From the NCBI GenBank assembly GCA_046160545.1, contig JBJXGS010000113.1:9714-73713 (forward strand): a stretch of 64,000 nt of DNA, given 5' to 3'. The position numbers and the translations under genes are program-made. This DNA comes from JAEUOS01 sp046160545 (lineage in GTDB: Bacteria > Pseudomonadota > Gammaproteobacteria > Burkholderiales > JAEUOS01). Within the stretch, counting starts at the first letter, position 1, and every line of letters starts with the position of its first letter. The notes below the pieces were generated by a model. That model was not told the DNA's origin. It made no database searches and was given only the letters and a program-made list of their open reading frames with translations. Shown here one piece after another: positions 30,806 to 40,064 of the stretch.

Positions 30806-31240
30806 ATGCACTCGATCACTACACTCATTCTGCTCTTCGCCCTCTGCCAGGCCGCGCCTGTTGGCGCAATGTCCATGCTCACGACTACTCGCGGCGAGCC
30901 CGTGGTCAGCGGCGGAGTCGGCGCCGAAGAGATCGCGGCGCTGCGCCAGCAGCGCTCGCGCTACACCTTGCACATCCTGACCGCGGCGCGCGGCAGCGGC
31001 GCGTACTTGGCAGGTGCGCTCGTGAAGGTCGCCGATGAGCGCGGCGCGCTGGTGCTGGAAGCCCACGCGGACGGCCCGTGGATGCTGCTGAGGCTCAAGC
31101 CTGGCGAATATCGTGTAACAGTCAGCTATGGCAGCGCGACCCAGGCGAGCCGGACACGCATCACACAGGGCCAGACTCGCGAGCTCATGTTCTATTTCGA
31201 CGAGACTGTCGAGCGCCTGCCAAAAGGCGCGACCGAGTAG
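30806..31240 (+). CDS. Small exported protein with carboxypeptidase-regulatory-like fold
   Basis: A 144-residue protein with a signal peptide (SITTLILLFALCQAAPVGA, cleavage near residue 20). The mature part contains GSGAYLAGALVKVADERG and LKPGEYRVTVSYG, which looks like the beta-sandwich of carboxypeptidase-regulatory or Cna-B-like domains. It ends with FYFDETVERLPKG. The ATG at 30806 has GGAG six bases upstream; an ATG four codons earlier lacks a site. Function is unknown, probably periplasmic. The 195-base gap upstream (30611-30805) holds no other gene. Confidence 0.65.
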   Translation: MHSITTLILLFALCQAAPVGAMSMLTTTRGEPVVSGGVGAEEIAALRQQRSRYTLHILTAARGSGAYLAGALVKVADERGALVLEAHADGPWMLLRLKPGEYRVTVSYGSATQASRTRITQGQTRELMFYFDETVERLPKGATE

Positions 31241-31295
31241 GCGCGACGCAGGCCGCCGTCCGGCCTGTCCGCAGGGTTCGATGTCCGATGCGACC

Positions 31296-31994
31296 CTAGC
31301 CGGCAGCGCCGAACCAATGTCCGGCGGCGGCGGTGAGCGCCATCGCGAGGGCACCCCAGAAACCGACACGCAACGCAGCTCGCAAGGGCGGCGCGCCCCC
31401 AATCCTTGCCGCCAGTGCGCCCAGCCCCACCAGCGCCGCCAGTGACGCGATCGACACCGCCCCGACGATGCCGCCGTGCGGCGCCAGCAGCGCGACCGCG
31501 AGGGGCAGTCCGGCGCCGACGGCAAAGGTGACGGCCGAGGTGGCGGCTGCCTGCAATGGCCGCGCGCGCAGAATCTCGGAGATGCCCAACTCGTCGCGCG
31601 CATGCGCGCCCAGCGCGTCATGATGCATCAAGGCTTGCGCCACCTGCTCAGCCAACGCCGGCGGCAAACCGCGCCCCACGTAGATGGCTGCCAGTTCGCT
31701 ATGCTCATGGGCCGGATCGGCAGCCAGTTCGGCACGTTCGCGAGCCAGATCGGCGGATTCGGTGTCGGCTTGCGACTGCACTGACACGTACTCGCCCGCC
31801 GCCATCGACAGCGCGCCGGCCATCAACCCGGCGACGCCGGTCACCAGCAGGACATGGCGATCGGCGTTCGCGGCAGCGACGCCAACCAGAAGACTGGCAG
31901 TCGAGACAATGCCGTCGTTGGCACCCAGCACGGCAGCGCGCAGCCAGCCCGCGCGCCCGGTGCGGTGAATCTCACTATGCAAGCTGCGCCGCAT
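31296..31994 (-). CDS. VIT1/CCC1 family transporter
   Basis: A 232-residue membrane protein of the vacuolar iron transporter family, expected to move Fe2+ or Mn2+. The family opening LRAAVLGANDGIVSTASLLVGV and the AAGEYVSVQSQ segment with acidic metal-binding residues are present. Five membrane segments can be read, two before and three after a cytoplasmic loop rich in Glu and Ala. It has no obvious operon partner. Confidence 0.9.
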   Translation of the reverse strand: MRRSLHSEIHRTGRAGWLRAAVLGANDGIVSTASLLVGVAAANADRHVLLVTGVAGLMAGALSMAAGEYVSVQSQADTESADLARERAELAADPAHEHSELAAIYVGRGLPPALAEQVAQALMHHDALGAHARDELGISEILRARPLQAAATSAVTFAVGAGLPLAVALLAPHGGIVGAVSIASLAALVGLGALAARIGGAPPLRAALRVGFWGALAMALTAAAGHWFGAAG

Positions 31995-32077
31995 TCGCGA
32001 ACCTCGATGTTCCCGTGGAAAGGCGACAGACTACGCGAGCCCGCAGCCGGCTGCGCCGTCCGGGTGCGCGGATCGCC

Positions 32078-32458
32078 TCAGAGCTTGGGACGGTGCGCCC
32101 CGGCTTCCGCCCGCGACTGGCAGTCGACACACCATGGCGACTCGGGCACGGCCAGGAGGCGCGCTTCGGGGACGGTCGCGCCGCACTCAAGGCAGATGCC
32201 GAATTCCCCGGCGGTGATACGCGAGCGCGCAGCGTCCAGTGCCTTGAGTTCTTCGTCGTAGCGCGCCAGCAGGGCCGCGTCGAGGTCACTCTGCGCATCG
32301 GCCTGGGCATCGTCCTCCTCGGCCGGATTGTGCAGGTCAAGGTGGGCGCGCACGCCCGGCTCGTCTTCGATCAGACGGCCTTGCATGAGTTGCTTAAGCG
32401 ATGCGCTCTTGCTTTCGATGGCGGCGATCAGCAGGTTCTGGAGCGGGGTCGATGTCAT
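32078..32458 (-). CDS. DksA/TraR-type zinc finger protein
   Basis: A 126-residue protein with an N-terminal coiled coil containing an acidic tip (NPAEEDDAQADAQSDLD) and a C-terminal four-cysteine finger CLECGATVPEARLLA...CVDC. Members bind in the RNA polymerase secondary channel or act in stress responses. It is shorter than DksA and probably a paralogue. The ATG at 32458 is preferred over longer in-frame starts because the coiled coil begins directly after it. Confidence 0.85.
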   Translation of the reverse strand: MTSTPLQNLLIAAIESKSASLKQLMQGRLIEDEPGVRAHLDLHNPAEEDDAQADAQSDLDAALLARYDEELKALDAARSRITAGEFGICLECGATVPEARLLAVPESPWCVDCQSRAEAGAHRPKL

Positions 32459-32664
32459 AGTCGGATTCCGGGATGTTCGTCCTGAGGTTGGGCAGCCGCT
32501 CATCCATGCTGCGTACCTGCCACCTTAGCGGGCGCACATGATGCCCGCTTGATCCAGAGCAAACATCGGCATGGGCAACGCGCTTGGCTCGCCTCACCCA
32601 GTACCGGAATGTGCTGAATGGGTTGCGATCATGGCACCTGCGATACTGAGTCAGGAGCCAACCG

Positions 32665-33345
32665 ATGCAGATGCAGCCGCCCGTCCTGTCCTTCCTCGCA
32701 GCACGCGTCCTCGCCGTGCTCTTCGAGAAGGAGCGCACCGTCCCGGACACCTACCCTCTGACGCTCAATAGCCTCATCGCGGGCTGCAACCAGAAGTCCA
32801 GCCGCGCGCCGGTGATCGATGCCTCAGCTAGCGAGGTGCAGGCTGCGCTGGACGGCCTCAAGGCTGCGAGCCTCATCATCGAATCGAGCGGCGGACGCGC
32901 CATGCGCTACGAGCACAACCTGCTGCGGGTCATGAAGGTCCCCGAGCAGTCGGCAGCGTTGCTGTCGGTCCTGATGCTGCGTGGTCCGCAGACCGCCGGC
33001 GAATTGCGCATCGCCAGCGACCGCCTGCACGCCTTTGCGGACATCTCGTCGGTCGAGGCTTTTTTGAACGAACTTGCCCAACGCCCCGCCGGCGCGCTGG
33101 TGCGCCTGTTGCCACGCCAGCCCGGGGCGCGCGAAAGCCGCTGGGCGCATCTGCTGTGCGGCGAACCGGTTGTCGACACCACTGCGCCCCATGCCGACGC
33201 TGGCGAACCGGCTACGCCGGCCGAGTCGACACTGGCTTTGCGCGTCGCTGCGCTGGAAACCGAAGTGGCGAAGCAAAGGCGGTGCCTCGAGCGCATTTGC
33301 GCGCAACTCGGCGTCGATGCGATGACAGATGACGAGTTGCCGTAG
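32665..33345 (+). CDS. yceH: YceH family protein (UPF0502, DUF480)
   Basis: A 226-residue protein made of two winged-helix domains. The family signature EKERTVPDTYPLTLNSLIAGCNQKSSR lies at residues 21-47. A C-terminal coiled coil (ALRVAALETEVAKQRRCLERI) follows a variable linker. The precise function is unknown. AGGAG lies eight bases before the ATG. It is divergent from the DksA-like gene across a 206-base gap that shows no other gene. Confidence 0.88.
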   Translation: MQMQPPVLSFLAARVLAVLFEKERTVPDTYPLTLNSLIAGCNQKSSRAPVIDASASEVQAALDGLKAASLIIESSGGRAMRYEHNLLRVMKVPEQSAALLSVLMLRGPQTAGELRIASDRLHAFADISSVEAFLNELAQRPAGALVRLLPRQPGARESRWAHLLCGEPVVDTTAPHADAGEPATPAESTLALRVAALETEVAKQRRCLERICAQLGVDAMTDDELP

Positions 33346-33420
33346 ACGCGGCGAGGGGGTAATGCACGACGAGCAGCGCGCCGACTTCGAACTACACCAG
33401 GATCCCGCGCGCGGGGTGCC

Positions 33421-34377
33421 TCAGCGCGGATCGCGCACGAACTCGACCAATTCGCGACCAAGCACCTCTTCGCCCGAGTCGAAATGGGCGACGATCGAGG
33501 CATGGTTATGTCCGCGCAGGTGCATGAGACGCGGCATCTTGCCGCGCGCCATCCCTACACGCGCGGCAAACTCGGCGGTGTAGGCGTCGAGATACGGGTT
33601 CTCGAATTCGGCGGCGGCCAGGAACACGGGGATGTCCAGGCGCGCCGCGTGGGTCGTAACCGACCGCTCCTCGTAGAGGCTCTCGTCCGCGCCATAGTAG
33701 ACGCGCACCGCACCGGCGTTGGGATTGCCGGGCAACACGTCAGCTCGCAGGCGACTTGAGATCAAAACCAGACCTGCCAGGCCATGACCCTCGCGCGGGA
33801 CGACAGCCGGGTCACAGGCGTAGGCGCCGGCGTGCGAGCCGCCAGCCGAATGTCCGATCAGCACGATGCGCTGCGGGTCGCCGCCGTGCGCTGCAACGTT
33901 GGCGCGCACCCAGGCGACTGCCCGGCCGACATCCTCTGCGCCGCCGGGGTAGACCGCTTCGGGAGCGAGACGGAACTCGACGTTGACCCCGACGATGCCG
34001 TGGCGCGAAAAGTAGCGCAGGACATTGGCGTAGACCTCGACATTGGAGTCCTTTTCGCCGCGCACGAATGCACCACCGTGGATGAATACTGCCACCGGCG
34101 CATTTTTTAGCCCGGTGCGGCTGTAGATGTCGAGGCATTGGCGCGGATGGCTGCCGTAGGCCAGGTCGCGCGTAACCGAGAGTCCCTCGCGCGGGGTAGC
34201 AGCCAGGATCGGCAAATAGGCCTTGAGGACCTGGTCGCGGTGACCGGCGATGTCGCGCGCCCACACCGGGCCAAGGGCCAGCATGCGGGCGCGTTCCTCC
34301 GGCGCCAGCGAAGAGAAGGCGCCGTTGGCGGCCTGGGTATCTGGGCGGGTATCGGTCATCACCGGATTGTCGCGCAT
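33421..34377 (-). CDS. Alpha/beta hydrolase (HSL/arylformamidase-like carboxylesterase)
   Basis: An approximately 318-residue alpha/beta hydrolase. The oxyanion-hole motif HGGAFVRGE and the nucleophile elbow GHSAGGSHAG are visible, with the late histidine in HNHASIVAHFDSGEE. This resembles the HSL or kynurenine formamidase-like group; the substrate is unknown. The ATG at 34377 has AAGG eight bases upstream; ATG 34359 is an alternative. Confidence 0.82.
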   Translation of the reverse strand: MRDNPVMTDTRPDTQAANGAFSSLAPEERARMLALGPVWARDIAGHRDQVLKAYLPILAATPREGLSVTRDLAYGSHPRQCLDIYSRTGLKNAPVAVFIHGGAFVRGEKDSNVEVYANVLRYFSRHGIVGVNVEFRLAPEAVYPGGAEDVGRAVAWVRANVAAHGGDPQRIVLIGHSAGGSHAGAYACDPAVVPREGHGLAGLVLISSRLRADVLPGNPNAGAVRVYYGADESLYEERSVTTHAARLDIPVFLAAAEFENPYLDAYTAEFAARVGMARGKMPRLMHLRGHNHASIVAHFDSGEEVLGRELVEFVRDPR

Positions 34378-34422
34378 CGGCACAGCCTTGCAGGGGGCGA
34401 ACGGCTTGCGCGTCGCCCTGCT

Positions 34423-36027
34423 CTAAACCTCGATGCCCTGCGAGTGCAGGTAGTCGTCGTAGCTGCCATGAAAGTCGACAATCTCGCCGCCATCCTTGAC
34501 CTCGATGACGCGGTTGGCCAAGGCGCCGACGAATTCGCGGTCGTGCGAAACGAAGATCAGCGTGCCCGGATACTTTTCCAGTCCGATCTGCAAGGACTCG
34601 ATGGACTCCATGTCCATATGATTGGTCGGTTCGTCGAGCAGCATGATGTTGGGTAGCGTGAGCATCAGCTTGCCGTAGAGCATGCGGTTCTTTTCTCCAC
34701 CCGACAGGACCTTGACCGACTTCTTGGCGTCATCGCCGGTAAAAAGCAGGCGTCCCAGGGTGGCACGCACGATCTGGTCATCGTCGTCCGCGCCTTTCCA
34801 GGCGCTCATCCATTCGGCCAGGTCCATGTCGCGCTCGAACTCGGCGGCCGGATCCTGCGGCATGTAGCCCAGTCTGGCGTTCTCGGCCCATTTGAGGCTG
34901 CCACGCGAAAGCGCCAGTTCTCCGGCGAGGCAGCGCAACAGCGTGGTCTTGCCCACGCCATTGGCGCCGATCACCGCAACGCGTTCGGCAGCGTCGATCG
35001 AAAAGCTCGCTTTCTTCAGGACCGGCGCGGCCGCGCCTGGATAGGTAAACGAGAGGTTCTCGACCACCAAGGCCTGGCGAAACAGCTTCTTTGATTCGTC
35101 GAAGCGGATGTAGGGATTCTGCCGCGACGAGGGCTTCATGTCCTCGACCTTGATTTTTTCGATCTGCTTCGCGCGCGAGGTAGCCTGGCGCGCCTTGGAC
35201 TTGTTGGCCGAAAAGCGCCGGACGAATTCCTGCAGCTCCGCGACGCGCTCCTTGGTGCGGGCGTTGGCAGCCGCGAGCAGCGCACGGGCCTGCGTGGCGG
35301 CGAGCATGAAGTCGTCGTAATTGCCCGGGTAGACCTTGATCTGGCCGTAGTCGAGGTCGGCCATATGGGTGCACACCTGGTTCAGGAAGTGCCGGTCGTG
35401 GCTGATGATGACCATGGTGCTATCGTAGGCGTTGAGCACCTCTTCCAGCCAGCGGATCGAGTTGATGTCCAGGTTGTTGGTCGGCTCGTCCAGGAGCAGC
35501 ACGTCGGGCTTGGAGAACAGGGCCTGCGCCAAGAGCACGCGCAGCTTCCAGCCCGGCGCGACGGCGCGCATCGGGCCCTGATGCAGGTCGGCCGCGACCC
35601 CCGCGCCCAAGAGCAGGCTGGCGGCGCGCGACTCGGCGTCGTAGCCGCCGTATTCGGCGTACTTGGCCTCAAGGTCGGCGGCGCGCATGTAGTCGTCCTC
35701 GCTGGCCTCTGCATTGGCGTAGATCGCGTCGCGCTCGGTCATCGCGGCCCACATTTCGGCATGCCCTTGCAAGACCACGTCCAGCACGCGCTCGTCCTCA
35801 AAGGCGAACTGGTCCTGCTTCAACTTGCCCAGACGGCGCCCGGACTCGAGCATCACTTCGCCGGCGCTCTGTTCCAGATCGCCGCCCAGAATCTTCATGA
35901 AGGTCGACTTGCCGCACCCGTTGGCGCCGATCAGGCCGTAGCGATTGCCGTCACCGAACTTGATGCTGACGTTCTCAAAGAGCGGTTTGGCGCCAAACTG
36001 GATGGCGACGTTTGCGGTTGCGAGCAT
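34423..36027 (-). CDS. ybiT: ABC-F ATPase, YbiT-like
   Basis: A 534-residue cytoplasmic protein with two ABC ATPase domains and no membrane part. Walker A motifs are GANGCGKST near residue 37 and GANGVGKTT in the second half. Signature motifs precede LLLDEPTNNLD and LLDEPTNHMD. The inter-domain linker (about residues 240-305) with FSANKSKARQATSR is typical of the YbiT subgroup of ribosome-associated ABC-F factors. Its ATG overlaps the stop of the upstream acetyltransferase by one base (TGATG), so translation is coupled. Confidence 0.92.
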   Translation of the reverse strand: MLATANVAIQFGAKPLFENVSIKFGDGNRYGLIGANGCGKSTFMKILGGDLEQSAGEVMLESGRRLGKLKQDQFAFEDERVLDVVLQGHAEMWAAMTERDAIYANAEASEDDYMRAADLEAKYAEYGGYDAESRAASLLLGAGVAADLHQGPMRAVAPGWKLRVLLAQALFSKPDVLLLDEPTNNLDINSIRWLEEVLNAYDSTMVIISHDRHFLNQVCTHMADLDYGQIKVYPGNYDDFMLAATQARALLAAANARTKERVAELQEFVRRFSANKSKARQATSRAKQIEKIKVEDMKPSSRQNPYIRFDESKKLFRQALVVENLSFTYPGAAAPVLKKASFSIDAAERVAVIGANGVGKTTLLRCLAGELALSRGSLKWAENARLGYMPQDPAAEFERDMDLAEWMSAWKGADDDDQIVRATLGRLLFTGDDAKKSVKVLSGGEKNRMLYGKLMLTLPNIMLLDEPTNHMDMESIESLQIGLEKYPGTLIFVSHDREFVGALANRVIEVKDGGEIVDFHGSYDDYLHSQGIEV

Positions 36028-36578
36028 CAGCGGTTTCCGTTGTCACGCTCGGCGGGCAGGGTCTTTGCTCCCTCGCCGATCGCGCGTTGCATGATGACAC
36101 TATCGACCCAGCGGCCAAACTTGAAGCCGACCGCCTTGAGAGTGCCCGTACGTTTGAAGCCGCATGCAGAGTGCAGCGCGATCGAACCACGATTGGCGGA
36201 ATCACCGATGACGGCGATCAACTGACGGCAGCCTGACTTCTCGCAGGCCGGGATCAGCGCCTCGAGCAGGGCGCGGCCAATGCCCTGCCCCGCATGGTCG
36301 CGATGGATGTACACCGAATCCTCGAGGGTGTGGCGATAGGCCGGCCGCGTGCGGTACAGGCTGGCGTAGGCATAGCCCACCACCTGGCCACCCTGCTCGG
36401 CCACCAGGTACGGAAAGCCGCGACCGATGACGTCCGCGCGGCGCTTGGCGATCTCATCGACTGACGGCGCCAGCAGTTCAAAGGATGCCAGGCCGTTCAG
36501 GACGTGATATCCGTAGATCGCGGCGATCGCGGCAACGTCGGCGGCCTTGGAGGGGCGAATCAGTGCGGCAGGAGTCAT
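36027..36578 (-). CDS. GNAT N-acetyltransferase, phosphinothricin acetyltransferase-like
   Basis: A 183-residue single-domain GNAT protein. The acetyl-CoA-binding loop reads RDHAGQGIGRALL, and the N-terminal pattern IRPSKAADVAAIAAIYGYHVLNG matches the Pat/Bar (phosphinothricin or methionine sulfoximine acetyltransferase) group. Chromosomal members usually act on amino-acid analogues. It overlaps ybiT by one base and lies 61 bases after trpS. Confidence 0.85.
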   Translation of the reverse strand: MTPAALIRPSKAADVAAIAAIYGYHVLNGLASFELLAPSVDEIAKRRADVIGRGFPYLVAEQGGQVVGYAYASLYRTRPAYRHTLEDSVYIHRDHAGQGIGRALLEALIPACEKSGCRQLIAVIGDSANRGSIALHSACGFKRTGTLKAVGFKFGRWVDSVIMQRAIGEGAKTLPAERDNGNR

Positions 36579-36639
36579 CTCGAGGGCAACAGGTGAGCAC
36601 GCCGCCGCGTTGACCCGCGGCACGCGCGACATGGCTTTT

Positions 36640-37842
36640 CTAGTCGCGGCCCAGTCCCATGGCCGCACGCACGTCGCGCATGGTTTCCTCGGCCAGGCGT
36701 GTCGCTTTTGCGCAGCCTTCCGCGAGAATGTTGGTGACCAGGGTCGGATCGTCGATGTACTTCTGGGCACGTTCCAGCATCGGACCCTGTTCGCGCAGCA
36801 CACCGTCGATGACCGGTTGTTTGCATTCGAGGCAGCCGATGCCGGCACTGGTGCATCCGTTCCTGACCCAGGCACGCGTCGCGTCGTCGGAATAGACGCG
36901 GTGCAACTCCCATACCGGGCACCTGTCAGGGTCCCCCGGGTCGGTACGGCGCACCCGCGCCGGGTCGGTGGGCATGGTGCGGATCTTCTTCTCGACCGAC
37001 TTGGCATCCTCGCGCAGCGCGATGGTATTGCCATAGGACTTGGACATCTTCTGACCGTCCAGGCCGGGCATGCGTGAGGCTTCGGTCAGGAGCGCCTGCG
37101 GCTCGGCCAGGATAATTTTTCCGCCGCCTTCCAGGTACCCGAACAATCGCTCGCGATCCTGGGACGAAAGACTCTGCGCTGCAGCCAGGAGTTCGCGCCC
37201 GGCGTCGAGCGCGCCGGCGTCGCCCTCTTCCTGATAGCGATCGCGCAACTCACGATACGAACGCGCCTGCTTGCTGCCCAGCTTCTTGACGGCCGCTTCG
37301 GCCTTCTCTGCATAGCCGGGTTCCTTGCCATACAAATGATTGAAGCGGCGCGCCACCTCGCGCGTGAATTCCACGTGCGGCACCTGGTCCTCGCCCACCG
37401 GAACGTGCTGTGCGCGATAGATCAGGATATCGGCTGCCTGCAGCAGCGGGTAGCCCAGAAAGCCGTAGGTCGTCAAATCCTTCTCGACGAGCTTTTCCTG
37501 CTGATCCTTGTAGGTCGGCACTCGTTCCAGCCACGACAGCGGCGCCATCATCGACAGCATCAGGTGCAGCTCGGCATGCTGCGGAACGCGGCTTTGCACG
37601 AACATGGTCGCCTGCGCCGGATCGATGCCGGACGCCAGCCAGTCTATGACCATCTCGTGGGTATTGCGGGCGATCGCCTGCACATCATCGTAATGCGTGG
37701 TCAGCGCGTGCAGGTCGGCGACGAAATAGAAGCAGGGGTACTCGGCCTGCAGGCGCGCCCAGTTCTTGAGCACGCCATGGTAGTGACCCAGGTGCAGCGC
37801 CCCGGTAGGGCGCATGCCGGACAGAACACGTTCGGCGAACAT
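36640..37842 (-). CDS. trpS: Tryptophan--tRNA ligase
   Basis: Class Ic aminoacyl-tRNA synthetase charging tRNA-Trp. It has 400 residues. The HIGH-type motif is GALHLGHYHG near the N-terminus and the KMSKS motif is in GQKMSKSYGNTI. It carries an insertion of about 60 residues with GSKQARSYRELRDRYQ, as in the long betaproteobacterial type. It is part of a minus-strand run with the M50 protease and YrdC-like gene upstream. Confidence 0.96.
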   Translation of the reverse strand: MFAERVLSGMRPTGALHLGHYHGVLKNWARLQAEYPCFYFVADLHALTTHYDDVQAIARNTHEMVIDWLASGIDPAQATMFVQSRVPQHAELHLMLSMMAPLSWLERVPTYKDQQEKLVEKDLTTYGFLGYPLLQAADILIYRAQHVPVGEDQVPHVEFTREVARRFNHLYGKEPGYAEKAEAAVKKLGSKQARSYRELRDRYQEEGDAGALDAGRELLAAAQSLSSQDRERLFGYLEGGGKIILAEPQALLTEASRMPGLDGQKMSKSYGNTIALREDAKSVEKKIRTMPTDPARVRRTDPGDPDRCPVWELHRVYSDDATRAWVRNGCTSAGIGCLECKQPVIDGVLREQGPMLERAQKYIDDPTLVTNILAEGCAKATRLAEETMRDVRAAMGLGRD

Positions 37843-37860
37843 GGATTGAAGGTATCCCGA

Positions 37861-38526
37861 CTAGAGGAACTGGGCGAGCGGACGCAAGAGCACTGCCAGT
37901 CCGATATTGAATGCCGCCAGCAGCGGCATCATCCAGTACTCGAGCAGGCGCGTTGCAGCCAGCGCCAGCACGATGAAAAATCCGAAACCCTCGATGCGCG
38001 AGAGCATCAGCGCCTGCGCATAGGGCAGCACCGCGACCAGCATGCGCCCGCCGTCAAGCGGCGGCAAAGGGAACAGGTTCAGTGCGGCCATGACGAAATT
38101 GACCAGCACACCGGCCTGCGCCATGCCTGTGAAGAAGGTCTCGTCAACGCCGGCGATGGCCAGGAATGCCGCGAACAGTGCCCACATGAGGGCCATCAGG
38201 AGGTTGGATGCCGGCCCGGCGAACGCCACCCACAGCATGTCCTGCTTGGGGCGCCGCAGGTTGCGGCTGTCGACCGGAACCGGCTTGGCATAACCGAAGA
38301 CGAAATTGCCGGAGGTCATGAAATAGAGCAACAGCGGCATCGCGACGGTGCCAAACCAGTCCACGTGGCGCAGCGGGTTGAGCGACAAGCGCCCCATGAC
38401 GGCGGCGGTGGAATCACCGAAATGCCGCGCCGCGTATCCGTGGGCCGCCTCGTGCAATGTGATTGCCAGCAACACCGGGATCGCGTAGATCGCGATGGTT
38501 TGTACGAGAGAAGCTGACACGGCCAT
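37861..38526 (-). CDS. Site-2 protease / M50 family membrane metalloprotease
   Basis: A 221-residue integral membrane protease of the small YwhC/Rip-like M50 group. The zinc motif is H25-E26-A-A-H29, and the third ligand motif is in PLPPLDGGRML. NPLRHVDWFGT is typical of this subgroup. About five membrane segments are visible and there is no PDZ domain. It begins seven bases after the YrdC-like gene and ends 18 bases before trpS. Confidence 0.92.
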   Translation of the reverse strand: MAVSASLVQTIAIYAIPVLLAITLHEAAHGYAARHFGDSTAAVMGRLSLNPLRHVDWFGTVAMPLLLYFMTSGNFVFGYAKPVPVDSRNLRRPKQDMLWVAFAGPASNLLMALMWALFAAFLAIAGVDETFFTGMAQAGVLVNFVMAALNLFPLPPLDGGRMLVAVLPYAQALMLSRIEGFGFFIVLALAATRLLEYWMMPLLAAFNIGLAVLLRPLAQFL

Positions 38527-38533
38527 GATTTTA

Positions 38534-39169
38534 TCAAACGGGCATCGCGAGACCGAGGCGCGCGAGGTCGCCGGCGCCGCTGCGTAGCACCGTCGGTGTC
38601 GGTCCGGTCATGTCGATGACACTGGTGGGCACGATGCCGCATGCGCCACCATCCAGGATCAGTTCGACCGCATTGCCCAGGCGTTCGCGAATGTCGTCCG
38701 GATCGTTGAGCGGCTCCTCGACCCCCGGCAGGATCAGCGTGGTCGACAACAATGGTTCGCCCAGTTCGTCCAGGAGCGCGCGCGCGACCACGTGGTCGGG
38801 GACGCGCAGCCCGATGCTGCGGCGGCGCGGATGCGCCAGGCGTCGCGGTACCTCACGGCTGGCCTCGAGGATGAAGGTATAGGCGCCCGGCGTGGCGGCC
38901 TTGAGCAGGCGGTACTGTGAATTGTCGACCTTGGCGAAGATGGCGATTTCGGACAGGTCGCGACAGACGATCGTGAAATGATGCCTCTCGTCGACGCCGC
39001 GGATGCGGCGCATCGCCAGTGCCGCGTCCTTGTCGCCCAGATGACAGCCCAATGCATAGCAGGAGTCGGTCGGATAGACGATCACTCCCCCCCGCCGCAC
39101 GACGTCGGCGGCCTGGCGAATTGAACGCGCTTGGGGATGGGTCGGATGGACGACCAGGACTTGGGACAT
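38534..39169 (-). CDS. L-threonylcarbamoyladenylate synthase (YrdC/Sua5/YciO family)
   Basis: A 211-residue YrdC-domain protein. The domain opening VVRRGGVIVYPTDSCYALGC and the nucleotide-binding LRVPDHVVARALLDELGEPL are present. YrdC and Sua5 make the precursor of t6A37 in tRNAs; the YciO subgroup is related but may differ in activity. Linkage to a PHP phosphoesterase, M50 protease and trpS is more typical of the YciO type. The start is the ATG at 39169. Confidence 0.88.
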   Translation of the reverse strand: MSQVLVVHPTHPQARSIRQAADVVRRGGVIVYPTDSCYALGCHLGDKDAALAMRRIRGVDERHHFTIVCRDLSEIAIFAKVDNSQYRLLKAATPGAYTFILEASREVPRRLAHPRRRSIGLRVPDHVVARALLDELGEPLLSTTLILPGVEEPLNDPDDIRERLGNAVELILDGGACGIVPTSVIDMTGPTPTVLRSGAGDLARLGLAMPV

Positions 39170-39215
39170 GCTCTTTGGCGCCGGAAAAAAACCGGCTGCG
39201 CTCAAGGCTATTCAG

Positions 39216-40064
39216 TCAATTCCAGAGACTCCACACCGGAGTCAGGTCGGCAGGCAGGGCTGGCAGGGCACCCGGGTCGACGCGACTCTCGCCGGGGCCG
39301 TGGTAGTCCGAACCGCGCGAAGCCAGAAAGCCGTAGCAGCGGCAGGTCTCGGCGAAGTGGTTGTACTGGTCGGTAGTATGGCTGCCGGTCATGACCTCGA
39401 TGGCGCGCCCGCCCAATTCCTTGAACTCGCTGAAAAAGCGTGCCAGGGCAGCCGAGCCCAGCTTGTAGCGCCCCGGATGTGCAATCACCGCGACGCCACC
39501 GGCGGCGTGGATCCAGGTCAGCGCCTCGGACATGCTCGCCCAGTCGTGCGCGACATAACCGGGCTTGCCTTCGGTCAGGTAGCGCGAAAAAGCCTGGTGC
39601 ACCGAACTTACCTTGCCTTCCTGCACCAGGTAACGCGCGAAGTGGGTGCGCGAGACCAGTTCCGGGTTGATGGCGTACTTGCGCGCGCCTTCCAGGGCCC
39701 CTGTCACGCCAGCCACGCCCAGATCGAAGGCCATGCGCTGCGCACGGCCTTCGCGGCCGGCGCGAATGCCCGCCAGTCCGCGCATCAACTCGGGATTTGC
39801 AGCATCGATGTTGAGGCCAACAATGTGGATGGTCGTCCCCGCTGCAGCGGGGTCGGCGCGCCAAGTGACCGATATCTCGACCCCGGGGATGAAGCGCATG
39901 CCCAGTTCGCGCGCCGCCACGCCGGCCTCGGTGAGTCCGCCGGTGTCGTCGTGATCCGTCAATGCCCAGACGTCCACCCCGCCGGCGCGCGCGCGCGCGG
40001 CGACCTCCGCGGGCTTGAGCAGCCCGTCGGAGGCGATCGAATGCGAATGCAGGTCGACGTTCAT
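39216..40064 (-). CDS. PHP-domain phosphoesterase (YciV/RNase AM-like)
   Basis: A 282-residue PHP metallophosphoesterase. Metal ligands are in NVDLHSHSIASDG, TDHDDTGG, GVEIS, IAHPGRY and GSDYHGPGE. This is the set found in nucleoside 3',5'-bisphosphate phosphatase / 5'-3' exoribonuclease YciV (RNase AM) proteins. The start at 40064 overlaps the stop of the upstream hydrolase by four bases. The E. coli relative lies beside yciO, matching the neighbouring YrdC-like gene. Confidence 0.9.
   Translation of the reverse strand: MNVDLHSHSIASDGLLKPAEVAARARAGGVDVWALTDHDDTGGLTEAGVAARELGMRFIPGVEISVTWRADPAAAGTTIHIVGLNIDAANPELMRGLAGIRAGREGRAQRMAFDLGVAGVTGALEGARKYAINPELVSRTHFARYLVQEGKVSSVHQAFSRYLTEGKPGYVAHDWASMSEALTWIHAAGGVAVIAHPGRYKLGSAALARFFSEFKELGGRAIEVMTGSHTTDQYNHFAETCRCYGFLASRGSDYHGPGESRVDPGALPALPADLTPVWSLWN

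Noticed and set aside
33404..33415. CCCGCGCGCGGG palindrome between yceH and the hydrolase as a terminator
   Set aside because: It has no loop and no T-run; such GC palindromes arise easily in this base composition.
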